Assembly: GCA_963695975.1 (NCBI GenBank)
Contig: CAVOIB010000004.1
Span: 149,586-213,585 of the forward strand
Direction: 5' to 3'
Source: JBBQVZ01 sp963695975
GTDB lineage: Bacteria > Actinomycetota > UBA4738 > HRBIN12
DNA length: 64,000 bases
Shown here in pieces: positions 7,628-19,817 of this stretch. Numbering within the stretch: the stretch's first letter is position 1; each line of letters opens with the position of its first letter. The notes beneath the pieces are model-generated. The model searched no databases. It had not been told where the DNA came from and was given only the letters and a program-made list of their open reading frames with translations. The translations under genes and the position numbers were made by a program.

Positions 7628-9286
7628 ATGGCGTCGGCTCATGGAGCCAGCAGGAACGTCGCACGGCTGATCGTCGAGTGCCTCGAGAACGAAGAGGTGA
7701 GATTCGTCTTCGGGCTGCCGGGCGAGGAGAACCTCCAGATGATCGACGCGTTGGCGGACTCGTCGATCCGCTTCATCACCACCCGCGACGAGCGCGGCGC
7801 GGCGTTCATGGCCGATACCTACGGCGCGCTGACCGGCAAGGCCGGCGTCTGCCTGGCGACCCTGGGTCCCGGCGCGATCAACCTGATGCTCGGCATCGCG
7901 AACGCGCACCTTGACTCCCATCCGTTGCTGGCGATCGCGGCACAGGCGGGCCTTGACCGGATCTACAAGGAATCCCACCAGTTCGTCGACCTGGTCTCGC
8001 TGTACCGCCCGATCACGAAGTGGGGTGACATGGTCACCGTGCCCGACGCAGCTCCCGAGATGGTTCGCAAGGCGTTCAAGCAGGCCGAGACCGAACGCCC
8101 CGGCGCGACGTTCATCATCTTGCCCGAGGACGTCGCGGAGCTCGAGGCGGAGGGGGAGCCGCTGCCGGTGAACGTGCCGCGCGATCCCTCGCCCGCTCCC
8201 GAGCAGGTCCACCGTGCGGCGCACGTGCTGGAGGCGGCGAAGCACCCGGTGGTGCTCGCCGGCCCGGGCGTCGCGCGCGACGGCGCGATGGAGGCGCTGA
8301 TCCTGTTCTCCGAGCGGCTCAACCTGCCCGTCGCCACGACGTTCCTGGGCAAGGGTGTGTTCCCCGACGACCATCCGAACGCGCTCGGCACGATCGGCTT
8401 CATGGTGAAGGACTACGCGAACTTCGGGTTCGACGAGGCGGATGTCGTGGTCGCCGTGGGTTACGACCTGGTCGAGTTCTCCCCGTCGCGATGGAACCCG
8501 AACAGGGACAAGCAGATCATCCACGTGCACCGAACCGTCGCGGAGGTCGACGCGCACTACACGCTCGCCGTCGGGCTCCAGGGGTCGATCGGCGAGACGC
8601 TGGACGCGATGGGATCGTCGTCGTACGTCCACCGGATCAGCGGCGCGGTGCCTCCGGTCCGCGGGCTCGTGCGCGAAGAGCTCGAGATCGGCGCCGGAGA
8701 CGATGCGTTCCCCGTGAAGCCGCAGCGGCTGGTCGCCGACATCCGCGCGGCGATGGACCGTGAGGACATCGTGCTGTGCGACACGGGCGCGGTGAAGATG
8801 TGGATGGCGCGTCTGTATCCCACGTATCGCCCGAACACGTGCCTCGTGTCGAACGGTCTGGCGACGATGGCGTTCTCGCTCCCCGGAGCGTTCGCGGCGA
8901 AGCTCGTCAACCCGGGGCGCAAGGTCCTCGCGGCGATGGGCGACGGCGCGTTCCTCATGAGCGTGGCTGAGATCGAGACGGCCGTGCGCGAACGGGTGCC
9001 GTTCGTGATCCTCGTATGGGTAGACGGCGGCTACGGCCTGATCCGGTGGAAGGAGGAGATCAACCTGGGTCGGACCGCGGCGGTGTCGTTCGGCAACCCC
9101 GACTTCGTGCAGCTGGCGGAGAGCTTCGGCGCGCGCGGCTACCTGATCGGATCGGCAGGGGAGCTCTTGCCGACGCTCCGCAAGGCCCTGGACGACGACG
9201 TCGTGTCGGTGATCGCGTGCCCCGTTGACTACAGCGAGAACGCCCGGCTGATCGAACGCCTCGGTGCCCTCACCCAACCGATCTGA
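7628..9286 (+). CDS. alsS: Acetolactate synthase, catabolic-type
   Basis: This 552-residue ThDP enzyme condenses two pyruvates to acetolactate. It has the three thiamine-enzyme domains: catalytic Glu55 in RDERGAAFMAD, a central domain, and a C-terminal ThDP site beginning GDGAFLMSVAEIETA (about 438). The ending GYGLIRWKEE is like the FAD-independent catabolic AlsS branch rather than the biosynthetic IlvB. There is no small regulatory subunit gene beside it, which also fits AlsS. ATG 7628 follows the regulator stop by seven bases, so cotranscription is likely. Other ThDP oxidases or decarboxylases share this fold; the substrate is assigned from motif resemblance. Confidence 0.8.
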   Translation: MASAHGASRNVARLIVECLENEEVRFVFGLPGEENLQMIDALADSSIRFITTRDERGAAFMADTYGALTGKAGVCLATLGPGAINLMLGIANAHLDSHPLLAIAAQAGLDRIYKESHQFVDLVSLYRPITKWGDMVTVPDAAPEMVRKAFKQAETERPGATFIILPEDVAELEAEGEPLPVNVPRDPSPAPEQVHRAAHVLEAAKHPVVLAGPGVARDGAMEALILFSERLNLPVATTFLGKGVFPDDHPNALGTIGFMVKDYANFGFDEADVVVAVGYDLVEFSPSRWNPNRDKQIIHVHRTVAEVDAHYTLAVGLQGSIGETLDAMGSSSYVHRISGAVPPVRGLVREELEIGAGDDAFPVKPQRLVADIRAAMDREDIVLCDTGAVKMWMARLYPTYRPNTCLVSNGLATMAFSLPGAFAAKLVNPGRKVLAAMGDGAFLMSVAEIETAVRERVPFVILVWVDGGYGLIRWKEEINLGRTAAVSFGNPDFVQLAESFGARGYLIGSAGELLPTLRKALDDDVVSVIACPVDYSENARLIERLGALTQPI

Positions 9287-9383
9287 CGGCTCCGGGGTCA
9301 CGGCTGTCGGAGTTTGACGCGCCCGGCCGATAGAATCGAGTACCGACACCGCATCGGACCTCCCTCGGAAAGGCCTGTTTCCC

Positions 9384-12071
<2,688 letters not shown>

Positions 12072-12095
12072 TCGCCGCTGTTACGATGCCCGCCG

Positions 12096-13206
12096 ATGAG
12101 CGACCACACGGAACGGCTCGATCGCATCGCCGAGCGCGTCTCGGCGGCGAAGGAGTTCCTTTGACGTCGAGGGCAAGCGCGCCCAGGCCGCGGAACTCGC
12201 CGCGCAGGCGTCGGATCCGTCGCTCTGGGATGACCCGGACCATGCCCGTCAGATCACGTCGAAGCTCGCGCGGCTGAACGCGGAGGTCGAGCGCTCCGAC
12301 GCCCTGCAACGGCGGCTCGACGATGCTCGTGCGATCGACGAGCTCCTTGCCGAGGAGACCGATCCGGACCTCGAACGCGAATTGGCCGGATCCGTGCAGA
12401 CCCTGGAACAGGACCTGGAGAAGCTCGAGCTGGCCGCGCTGCTGTCCGGCGAGTACGACGATGCCGACGCGATCGCCACGATCAACGCGGGCGCCGGCGG
12501 CACCGAGTCCCAGGACTGGGCGGAGATGCTCCTGCGCATGTACACGCGTTGGGGGGAGCGTGAGGGGTTGGATCTGGAGCTCGACGAGATCCATCACGGT
12601 GAGGAGGCGGGCGTGAAATCGGCCACGTTCACCGTGAGCGGCCCGTACGCGTACGGGCTCCTCTCGACGGAACGCGGCGTGCACCGGCTGGTGCGGATCT
12701 CGCCGTTCGATGCGCAGAAGCGGCGGCACACCTCGTTCGCCTCGCTCGACGTGATCCCGTTGCTCGAGGAGCAGGATGAGGAGGACGTCGAGATCGACCC
12801 GAAGGACCTGCGGATCGACGTGTACCACTCGAGCGGGCCGGGCGGCCAGTCGGTGAACACGACGGACTCCGCCGTACGGATCACGCACCTGCCGACCGGG
12901 ATCGCGGCGGCCTGCCAGAACGAACGCTCCCAGCTGCAGAACCGCGCCGTCGCGATGCGGATCCTCAAGGCGCGCCTGGCCGAGATCGCACGGCGTGAGC
13001 GCGAGGAGAAGATCGAGAACCTCCGCGGCGAACGCAAGGCCGTGGACTTCGGTTCGCAGATCCGCTCCTACGTCTTGGCTCCGTACCAGATGGTCAAGGA
13101 CCACCGGACCGATATGGAGGTCGGCGATCCGAGCCGCGTGCTGGACGGCGACCTCGATCGCTTCATCGAGGCCGAGCTCCGGCGTCGCGCGGCCGGCACG
13201 GAGTGA
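12096..13206 (+). CDS. prfB: Peptide chain release factor 2, with programmed +1 frameshift
   Basis: RF2 recognises UGA and UAA and releases the finished peptide. The gene starts at ATG 12096 and reads 22 codons to an in-frame UGA at 12162-12164. Translation must slip +1 at CTT (12159-12161) and continue at GAC 12163 in the second frame, giving a 369-residue protein. After the shift it reads DVEGKRAQAAELAAQASDP and then the normal RF2 body, with the SPF anticodon-like tripeptide (202-204) and the catalytic GGQ (249-251). Shift-site details are in the next entry. Simple gene callers will truncate it at an internal ATG near 12382. It ends in a GTGA overlap with a membrane protein gene. Confidence 0.93.
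12150..12165 (+). promoter_or_regulatory. prfB recoding site: internal SD plus CTT-TGA-C
   Basis: The sequence AAGGAG-TTC-CTT-TGA-C carries every element of the classical RF2 autoregulatory frameshift. There is a Shine-Dalgarno-like hexamer (12150-12155), a three-base gap, the slippery CTT, the UGA stop and the C after it that weakens termination. When RF2 is scarce the ribosome stalls at UGA and slips +1, making more RF2. The downstream frame begins exactly at the expected base. Confidence 0.93.
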
Positions 13207-15233
13207 CCCCTTCGAAGCGATCGCTCTTCCTGGCGAGCTTCCTCATGCTGTTCGTGGAGCTCGCGCTCATCCGCGGAACCGTTGCCGCGGTCGTCTACCT
13301 CTCGTTCTTCACGAACCTCGTGCTGCTCGCGAGCTTCCTGGGGATCGGACTGGGGTTCCTGCGCGCGCATGGCGACCGTGACCACCTAGCGTGGGCGCCG
13401 CTCCTCCTCGTCGGGCTCCTCGCGTTCCTCCTGGTGTTCCCGGTCAAGATCGGACCGGCGGTGGACCGGACCCCCCAGCTGCTCGGGCTCGGTCACATGC
13501 ACGCGCTCCCCGAGTGGCTCTCGGTGTCGGTGATCTTCCTCGGGGTCGTGGCGGCGATGGCGGCGATCGCGGAGCGCGTGGGCAGGCTCTTCTCGGGCTT
13601 CGCGCCGCTCGAGGCGTACCGGCTGGACATCCTGGGGAGCATCTCGGGGATCGTCGTGTTCTCCGCGATGTCGTTCGTCGATGCGGGCCCGTTGGCCTGG
13701 ATCGGGGTGATCGTCGGGATCCTCGCGTGGCTCTTGCGAGGCGAGCTCACGCGGGTCGCCGCCGTGGGGCTCGTGAGCCTCCTCGCGCTCGGCATCCTGA
13801 CCTGGGTCGCGCCGCGCGACGTCTGGTCGCCCTACCAGCACGTCACCTACGCGGAGCCGACCGCGGACGGCCGGATCACGATCCGCGTCAACAACCGGCC
13901 GCACCAGACGATGGGGCCACTCGACGTGCTCCTCACCGGCCAGCCGTTCTACTCCTACCCGTACTCGCACCTGTCGGGCGCTCCCCAGGACGTGCTCATC
14001 GTCGGGGCCGGCAGCGGGAACGACGTCGCGCTGGCACTCGCGAACGGAGCAACTCACGTCGACGCCGTGGAGATCGATCCCGTCCTGCAACAGCTGGGTC
14101 GCGACCTGCACCCGGAGCATCCGTATCAGGACCCGCGCGTGACGGTCCACATCGACGACGGCCGCGCGTTCCTGGAACGGACCGATCGGCGCTACGACCT
14201 CATCCTGTTCGCACTGCCGGACTCGCTGACGCTCGTCTCGGGGCAAGGCGGACTCCGCTTGGAGAGCTACCTGTTCACGTTGGAGTCGATGCGTGCCGTC
14301 CGCGATCGCCTGAAGAAGGGTGGGGCCTTCGCCATGTACAACTACTACCGGCCGGACGTGTTCGAACGGTACGCCGCCACGCTCACGCGGGCGTTCGGGC
14401 ACCCGCCGTGCATCGACCGTGGCGAGCCGGGCGCGCTGACGCGCGCGCAATCGGTCTTGACCGTGGGTCGTGTGTCGACCGATATCACCTGCGCGACGCC
14501 GTGGGTGGAGCGCGGCACGGCGCCGGAGCCCGCGACCGACGATCATCCCTTCCCCTATCTTCGAGGCCGCAGCGTGCCGGCCACGTACGTGCTCGCGCTC
14601 TCGCTCGTGCTGGTGGCGTCGCTCGTGCTCGTGCGCGTCGCTTCCGGGCGCCCCATCGGCGCGATGCGCCCCTACGTCGACCTCTTCTTCATGGGGGCGG
14701 CCTTCCTGCTGCTCGAGACGAAGAATGTGGTTCAGTTCGCGCTCCTGTTCGGGACGACGTGGTTCGTGAACTCGCTCGTCTTCGCGGGGATCCTCGTCGC
14801 GGTGCTGGCGGCCGTCGAGGTGGCGCGTCGGTCGCGTCTTCCGGACCGGAGGCTCTTGTACGGAGCGCTCGCCGTGAGTTTGATCGTCGCGTACGCCATC
14901 CCGCCCGCGGTCCTGCTCGACCTCGCGCCGGTCCCGCGGTTCGTCGCAGCGGTCATGGTCGCATTCGCGCCGGTGTTCCTGGCGAACCTGATCTTCGCTC
15001 AGCGCTTCCGAGACGTCGGGGCGTCGACGGTGGCCTTCGCGGCGAACCTTCTGGGAGCCATGCTTGGCGGCGTGCTCGAGTACGGTGCGCTGGTGCTCGG
15101 CTACCGCGACCTGCTGCTCGGAGTGGCGCTCCTGTACGGTCTCGCGTTCGTCACAGGGCGTCGGCACCTGGGCGCCGCGCCGATCGCCGACGCTCCAGCA
15201 GCGCTGCCGCAGGGACCGCTGCCAGCAGGATGA
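13203..15233 (+). CDS. Polytopic membrane protein with spermidine-synthase-like SAM domain
   Basis: This 676-residue protein has about six to seven N-terminal membrane helices (residues 1-205). A soluble Rossmann domain follows, with GAGSGNDVALALANGA (about 268) and the acidic AVEIDP loop, as in spermidine synthases and related SAM enzymes. It ends with about seven more helices (from about 455). This membrane-SpeE-like architecture is common in bacteria and its substrate is unknown; a true polyamine role is not implied. It starts at GTG 13203, overlapping the prfB stop by four bases. Its 3' end runs 83 bases into the convergent YfhO-like gene, in a different frame. Confidence 0.8.
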   Translation: MTPSKRSLFLASFLMLFVELALIRGTVAAVVYLSFFTNLVLLASFLGIGLGFLRAHGDRDHLAWAPLLLVGLLAFLLVFPVKIGPAVDRTPQLLGLGHMHALPEWLSVSVIFLGVVAAMAAIAERVGRLFSGFAPLEAYRLDILGSISGIVVFSAMSFVDAGPLAWIGVIVGILAWLLRGELTRVAAVGLVSLLALGILTWVAPRDVWSPYQHVTYAEPTADGRITIRVNNRPHQTMGPLDVLLTGQPFYSYPYSHLSGAPQDVLIVGAGSGNDVALALANGATHVDAVEIDPVLQQLGRDLHPEHPYQDPRVTVHIDDGRAFLERTDRRYDLILFALPDSLTLVSGQGGLRLESYLFTLESMRAVRDRLKKGGAFAMYNYYRPDVFERYAATLTRAFGHPPCIDRGEPGALTRAQSVLTVGRVSTDITCATPWVERGTAPEPATDDHPFPYLRGRSVPATYVLALSLVLVASLVLVRVASGRPIGAMRPYVDLFFMGAAFLLLETKNVVQFALLFGTTWFVNSLVFAGILVAVLAAVEVARRSRLPDRRLLYGALAVSLIVAYAIPPAVLLDLAPVPRFVAAVMVAFAPVFLANLIFAQRFRDVGASTVAFAANLLGAMLGGVLEYGALVLGYRDLLLGVALLYGLAFVTGRRHLGAAPIADAPAALPQGPLPAG

Positions 15234-17595
15234 ACCAGACCGCGACGCCCGCCGTGAGTCCACGCGCGAGGTCGGGGTCATGGTAGGTGAGGCGGATCTC
15301 GTGTCGTCCCGCCGGCACGGCGACCCCCTGCAGCAGGTAGTCGGCGGCGAGGACGGGGACGACCTGACCGTCGACCGTCGCCGTCCATCCGGGGTCATAG
15401 CTGTTGCGGACCACGACCACCGATGGCGCCGGTGTGTCCACCTCGACCCGGACGTCTTCCGGCGATACCTCACGGTAGGTCGCCGTTCCCGGCAACGCCC
15501 CAGATGTCGCCTGGATCCCCGGCTCCTGCTCCAGGACGAGCGATCGTGACGGATCGAACCCGGGCGTCCCGATCGCCCGGAGGGCGTCTGGGGCGGAGGG
15601 CTCGACCGTCCACGCCGGGAGGACCGACACGCGCGGTTCCCATCCATAGACCTCGACGAGGTCGTAGTCGTCGGCGCTCGCGACGATCCGGCCGGCCGGC
15701 AGGGACTGGAACCCCTTCGGCACGATCACGTAGCGAACGCCCATCAGGCGCGCGTTCTCGAGCGTCGGCCGCCCGATCACGGACGCGTTGTAGAAGACCG
15801 GGTTGTCGTTCGTGGAACGGATGTAGGTCCAGTACCTGGGGAGCTGGACCGGGTTGTAGCCCAAGACGTCGGCGATCTGGAAGAGCGTTCCGCGTTCCAT
15901 CGCGAGCGCGGGCCAATCCTGGGGACGTTGCGTGAACAGGTAGCCCTTGTCGAAGTTCGCTGCGGGGAGCGCGTACGTGAGGTAGCGGTCGGGTTGGTCG
16001 CGAAGGATGTCGACGAATCGTGTCGGTCGAAGGAAAGCGCCCTCGGAGATGTCGGGGTATCGCATCACCTGCGGTGCGAGGTTCGGATGCTCGCCCGACT
16101 CCAGCCCCGAGAAGATCGTGCCGCCTCGGTACATGCCGGAATAGATCGCGCTCGCGAGCAGCTCGACGCCCAGCACGCTGACGACGGCGATCGCCGCCCA
16201 GCGCTTCCGGGCGGTCGCGAGCCAGAACAGGGCCGGTAGGGCCGCGAGCATCGCCGCCGCGAGCAGGATGAAGCGATAGGGCTTCGCCCCGGTGACGAGT
16301 GGGAGCAGCAGGAGCACGACGACCCCACCCGCGAGAAGGCGCCGAGCCGAGCGGGCTTCGATCGGCCGGTCCCGCAACCCCTGCAGTCCGACGGCTCCAA
16401 GCACCGGGATCGAGATCATCGATAGGTATCGCATCCGCCCCGGGTTGTGCAGGTACACGTCGCCGAAGGGCAGCCGGAGCATCAGCCGCTGGAACCACCC
16501 CGCCGTCACGACGACGTTCAGCATCAGGATCCAGGTGAGCGCGAAACAGGCGCCGAACGACCAGACGAGGGCGCGGCGTGCCCGGTCACGCAGCGCGAAC
16601 GGAACGGCAAGGAGCATCACGGCACCGACGTAGGCTCCCGGCGCGACGCCGTAGGCGAGGGGCCACGCGGCCCAGACCCCGTTCGTGGCGATCGGCCGGT
16701 CCTGGATCTCGCCCGCCGCCAGGGCCGGTTGCCCGAGCGCGTCGTACCCGCGGTGCAGGCTGGACGAGCCGATGAACGCCAGCCGGGGGATCAGGATGGC
16801 CAGGCTCGCGAGCGGCATCACCGCCAGGAACAACGTGACACGTCCCGCGGCCGGCCACGGGCGGACATCCCCTGCACGCACTGAGACGGCCGAGAACGCG
16901 ATCAGGTACGCAGCGACGAGCATCGAGCACATCACGAGTCCGTGGCTCATGTGCGCGCTCGCGACCTGCGACCAGGCGAACGCGGAGAGCGCCATCCACG
17001 CCAGCCGCCGCGACCAACGATCCGCCTGCCGATAGCCGGACGCGCCCACGAGCACGATCGTCGTCCACCCGAGGAACCCCGCGAACGGCAGCTCGATCGC
17101 CATCTCGGAGGTCGACATGAGCATCGCCAGGCAGAGCCCTCCCGCGGTGGCGAACAGCCGCGACAGCCCTTCCTTCCGCAGGAACCAGAAGAGCCCCAGA
17201 CCGGCGAGGAGCGGGTTGAACACGATCAACGAGCGGATCGCGGCACCGGGTGACAGGACGGAGAACAGGAGCATCGGCGGCGCGTAGAGCCAGCCACTCT
17301 GCGGATCGGCCGCGAACCGGTAGCCGAGCATCTCGAACGGGTTCCACAACGGGATCTGTCCCGCTGCGAGCGAACGCCCGAGGAACGTGAAGCGCGGCAG
17401 CCAGAACGCGAGGATGTCGGGATGGTGGTTGGTCAGGAGCGGGTGGAAGGCGAAGCCGCGCAACGCGAACAGCACGCCGGCGACGATCGCGAGCGGCCCG
17501 GCGCAGACGAGCGCGATCCGGCGCAGTCGCTCGTCGGGAACGGGCGGTCGGGACGTGCGAGGCGGGGCCTGGGTCCCCGCGACGGCGGTGCTCAT
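15151..17595 (-). CDS. YfhO-type membrane protein, putative glycosyltransferase
   Basis: This 814-residue integral membrane protein has about 12 or more helices in the first 500 residues. The loop after the first helix carries NHHPDILAFWLPRF and GQIPLWNPF, as in YfhO/GT-C-type transferases that use polyprenyl-phosphate sugars. A long periplasmic portion follows, then the typical C-terminal stretch NSYDPGWTATVDG ... VPAGRHEIRLTY and a final helix. YfhO proteins glycosylate teichoic acids in Bacillus; in actinomycetes their role is generally unassigned. I chose the ATG at 17595 because the longer open frame upstream lacks a hydrophobic or family-like sequence and runs into the ftsE promoter region. 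It is divergent from ftsE. Confidence 0.78.
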   Translation of the reverse strand: MSTAVAGTQAPPRTSRPPVPDERLRRIALVCAGPLAIVAGVLFALRGFAFHPLLTNHHPDILAFWLPRFTFLGRSLAAGQIPLWNPFEMLGYRFAADPQSGWLYAPPMLLFSVLSPGAAIRSLIVFNPLLAGLGLFWFLRKEGLSRLFATAGGLCLAMLMSTSEMAIELPFAGFLGWTTIVLVGASGYRQADRWSRRLAWMALSAFAWSQVASAHMSHGLVMCSMLVAAYLIAFSAVSVRAGDVRPWPAAGRVTLFLAVMPLASLAILIPRLAFIGSSSLHRGYDALGQPALAAGEIQDRPIATNGVWAAWPLAYGVAPGAYVGAVMLLAVPFALRDRARRALVWSFGACFALTWILMLNVVVTAGWFQRLMLRLPFGDVYLHNPGRMRYLSMISIPVLGAVGLQGLRDRPIEARSARRLLAGGVVVLLLLPLVTGAKPYRFILLAAAMLAALPALFWLATARKRWAAIAVVSVLGVELLASAIYSGMYRGGTIFSGLESGEHPNLAPQVMRYPDISEGAFLRPTRFVDILRDQPDRYLTYALPAANFDKGYLFTQRPQDWPALAMERGTLFQIADVLGYNPVQLPRYWTYIRSTNDNPVFYNASVIGRPTLENARLMGVRYVIVPKGFQSLPAGRIVASADDYDLVEVYGWEPRVSVLPAWTVEPSAPDALRAIGTPGFDPSRSLVLEQEPGIQATSGALPGTATYREVSPEDVRVEVDTPAPSVVVVRNSYDPGWTATVDGQVVPVLAADYLLQGVAVPAGRHEIRLTYHDPDLARGLTAGVAVWFILLAAVPAAALLERRRSARRPGADAL

Positions 17596-17695
17596 GGGCT
17601 CTGAGCCTACGGCAACCTCCCCGTCAACGCGGGGTCCTTTGGTAGGGTGAACCGGTCGTTCGAACCCCCTCGCACACCTCAAGGAAGCCACGTCC

Positions 17696-18373
17696 ATGAT
17701 CAGCCTGCAGGCAGTCACGAAGGTCTATCGGAACGGTGTCACCGCGCTCGAAGATGTCTCCGTCGAAGTGGAGAAGGGGGAGTTCATCTTCGTCGTGGGA
17801 CAGTCCGGCAGCGGCAAGTCGACGTTGATCCGCCTGCTCCTCAAGGAGGAGGAGGCCACGAAGGGCAGCGTCTACGTGGCCGGCAAGAACCTCGCGAAGA
17901 TCACGTCGTGGAAGGTGCCGTACCTTCGGCGCAACATCGGGACGGTGTTCCAGGACTACAAGCTCCTGACCGACAAGACCGTCTTCGAGAACGTGGCGTT
18001 CGGGCTCGAGGTGATCGGCAAGCCCAAGCACGTTATCGACCAGCGCGTGCCGGAGATCCTCGAGTACGTCGGTTTGGGGGAGAAGCTGAACAGCTTCCCC
18101 GACGAGCTCTCCGGGGGCGAGCAACAGCGCGTCTCCATCGCTCGGGCGTGCGTGAACCGGCCGCTCGTGCTGCTCGCCGACGAGCCCACCGGCAACCTCG
18201 ACCCGAACACCAGCGTGGACATCATGCGCCTGCTGGACAAGGTGAACAGGATCGGCACCACCGTGGTGATGGCCACGCACGATCAGGCGATCGTCGACGC
18301 GATGCGCAAGCGCGTCGTCGAGCTCGACAAAGGCCACGTGGTCCGCGATCAGGTGCGCGGGGTCTACAGCTGA
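17696..18373 (+). CDS. ftsE: Cell division ATP-binding protein FtsE
   Basis: This 225-residue ABC ATPase pairs with FtsX to control septal peptidoglycan hydrolases. It has Walker A GQSGSGKST (35-43), the Q-loop VFQDYKLL, signature LSGGEQQR (138-145) and Walker B LLADEPTGNLDP (159-170). The ATG at 17696 gives the usual N-terminus MISLQAVTKVY. Its stop overlaps the ftsX start (ATGA), showing translational coupling. The order ftsE-ftsX-smpB-ssrA is typical for actinomycetes. Confidence 0.95.
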   Translation: MISLQAVTKVYRNGVTALEDVSVEVEKGEFIFVVGQSGSGKSTLIRLLLKEEEATKGSVYVAGKNLAKITSWKVPYLRRNIGTVFQDYKLLTDKTVFENVAFGLEVIGKPKHVIDQRVPEILEYVGLGEKLNSFPDELSGGEQQRVSIARACVNRPLVLLADEPTGNLDPNTSVDIMRLLDKVNRIGTTVVMATHDQAIVDAMRKRVVELDKGHVVRDQVRGVYS

Positions 18374-19281
18374 TGGCAAGGGGTGTGCAAGGGTACTTCC
18401 GCGAGACCGCATCCGGGCTGCGCCGCAACGGCATCGTGGCGTTCGCCGCCATGTCGACCGCGTTCATCGCGCTCTTTTTGTTCGGGCTGGCGCTCCTGAT
18501 CCAGCGTGAGTTCAACCTGGTGATCGACGCCTGGACGGGGAACGTGCAGGTGGCGGTGTACCTGACCGACTCCGCGAACCCCGACACCGTGAAGCTCCTC
18601 ACGGACAAGCTGGAGTCACTCCCTGCGGTGGGCGATGTGAAGTACGAGAGCAAGGACCAGGCCTGCGCTCGGTTCCGCGAGCTGTTCGCGAACCAGCCCG
18701 TCTTCGTGGAGAACGTCGACTGCGCGATCCTTCCCGCATCGCTGCGCGTGAACCTCGCCGAGCCATCGCAGTTCCGACAGATCTCCGACGTGCTCGGATG
18801 CACGGTGGATGTCACCGGGAAGCAGTCCTGCGGCCCCGGTGTGGAAACCGTGGCGGACTATCGGGAGGTGCTCTCCCGCCTGGTGGCGATCACCAAGGTC
18901 CTCTCCGTCGGGATCCTGTCGGTCGCCATCATCATGCTGGCCTCGGCGGTGGCGCTGATCGCGAACACGTTGCGGATGGGGATGTTCGCACGGCGCAAGG
19001 AGATCGGGATCATGCGCTTGGTCGGCGCCACGAACTGGAGGATCCGCCTGCCGTTCCTGATCGAGGGGTTGGTCGAGAGCCTTCTCGGTGCGGCCGCGGC
19101 GATCTTCGCGCTCTTCCTGGTGAAGGTGATCTTCATCGATCGCCTGCGCGACGAGATCAAGTTCTTCCCGCTGGTGCGCAACGGCGACGTGCTGGCGATC
19201 GCGCCGTGGATCCTCATCGCCGCCACCGTGATCGCGGTGATCGCCGGGACGATCGGGATGCGTCGCTTCCTCGACGTCTGA
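18373..19281 (+). CDS. ftsX: Cell division protein FtsX
   Basis: This is a 302-residue permease-like partner of FtsE. There is one membrane helix at about 22-44, a large extracytoplasmic domain (about 45-170) that in actinomycetes activates a NlpC/P60 hydrolase, and then three helices (about 178-202, 228-252, 272-296). Residues 200-240 carry the MFARRKEIGIMRLVGAT loop diagnostic of FtsX. The extracytoplasmic domain has four cysteines (ACARF, VDCAIL, LGCTVD, QSCGPG) that could form two disulfides. It starts at ATG 18373 overlapping ftsE and is followed 11 bases later by smpB. Confidence 0.94.
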   Translation: MARGVQGYFRETASGLRRNGIVAFAAMSTAFIALFLFGLALLIQREFNLVIDAWTGNVQVAVYLTDSANPDTVKLLTDKLESLPAVGDVKYESKDQACARFRELFANQPVFVENVDCAILPASLRVNLAEPSQFRQISDVLGCTVDVTGKQSCGPGVETVADYREVLSRLVAITKVLSVGILSVAIIMLASAVALIANTLRMGMFARRKEIGIMRLVGATNWRIRLPFLIEGLVESLLGAAAAIFALFLVKVIFIDRLRDEIKFFPLVRNGDVLAIAPWILIAATVIAVIAGTIGMRRFLDV

Positions 19282-19292
19282 TCGGGGATCCG

Positions 19293-19760
19293 ATGAGTCC
19301 GCAACCCGAGGGCGAGAAGACCGTATCCAGCAACAGGCGTGCGCTCCATCTGTACGCGATCCTGGAGCGGTTCGAGGCCGGGATCGCGCTGACCGGGTCC
19401 GAGGTGAAGTCGCTGCGGCAGGGTCGCGCATCGATCGGCGAGGCGTACGGCCATATCAGCGGGGGAGAGCTGTGGCTGGAGAACATGCACATCCCGCCGT
19501 ACGAGCAAGGCGAGAAGCGCGGCTACGACCCGCTCCGCCCGCGCAAGCTCCTGCTGCATCGGAAGGAGATCGACCGTCTGATCGGGAAGCAGAAGGAGCA
19601 ACGGCTTACGGTCGTGCCCTTACGTGTCTACTTCTCGCACGGATTGGCGAAAGTGGAGCTCGGCCTGGGTCGTGGCAAGGCTGAGTATGAGAAGCGCGAG
19701 GCGACCCTGAAACGTCAACACGACCGCGAGATGGAACGCGAGATGGGCAGGCGTCGATAG
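19293..19760 (+). CDS. smpB: SsrA-binding protein SmpB
   Basis: This 155-residue RNA-binding protein delivers tmRNA to stalled ribosomes. The OB-fold core includes NRRALHLYAILERFEAGI, TGSEVKSLR, then HIPPYEQG and the C-terminal basic tail (KREATLKRQHDREMEREMGRRR region) that mimics mRNA in the empty decoding channel. Length is normal. ATG 19293 follows the ftsX stop by 11 bases. The gene is directly followed by ssrA on the same strand, as is common. Confidence 0.95.
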   Translation: MSPQPEGEKTVSSNRRALHLYAILERFEAGIALTGSEVKSLRQGRASIGEAYGHISGGELWLENMHIPPYEQGEKRGYDPLRPRKLLLHRKEIDRLIGKQKEQRLTVVPLRVYFSHGLAKVELGLGRGKAEYEKREATLKRQHDREMEREMGRRR

Positions 19761-19792
19761 ATGGCGATCAGCAACGACGCCGAGCCGCGCCG

Positions 19793-19798
19793 TATACT
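19793..19798 (+). promoter_or_regulatory. Likely -10 box for ssrA
   Basis: A perfect TATACT stands 19 bases before the mature tmRNA 5' end, between smpB and ssrA. The gap leaves room for a short leader removed by RNase P. I see no convincing -35 at 17 bases, so only the -10 is claimed. Confidence 0.4.
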
Positions 19799-19817
19799 CG
19801 GAACGACAACTGCATAC

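Noticed and set aside
9314..9336. TTGACG and TAGAAT upstream of secA as a promoter
   Set aside because: The two boxes are only 11 bases apart, too close for a standard sigma-70-type promoter, and no good -35 lies 17 bases before TAGAAT.
12382..13206. A 274-residue short RF2 starting at an internal ATG
   Set aside because: It lacks the N-terminal domain. The full gene is recovered through the CTT-TGA-C frameshift from ATG 12096.
13203..15233. A true spermidine synthase in a polyamine pathway with the agmatinase
   Set aside because: The SAM domain sits between two sets of membrane helices, an arrangement of unknown substrate, and the agmatinase is almost 28 kb away.
13386..15647. Very long open frames opposite the SpeE-like and YfhO-type genes
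   Set aside because: They are rich in Arg, Pro and Asp without domains and mirror the codon pattern of the true genes on the other strand. GC-rich DNA commonly produces such shadows.
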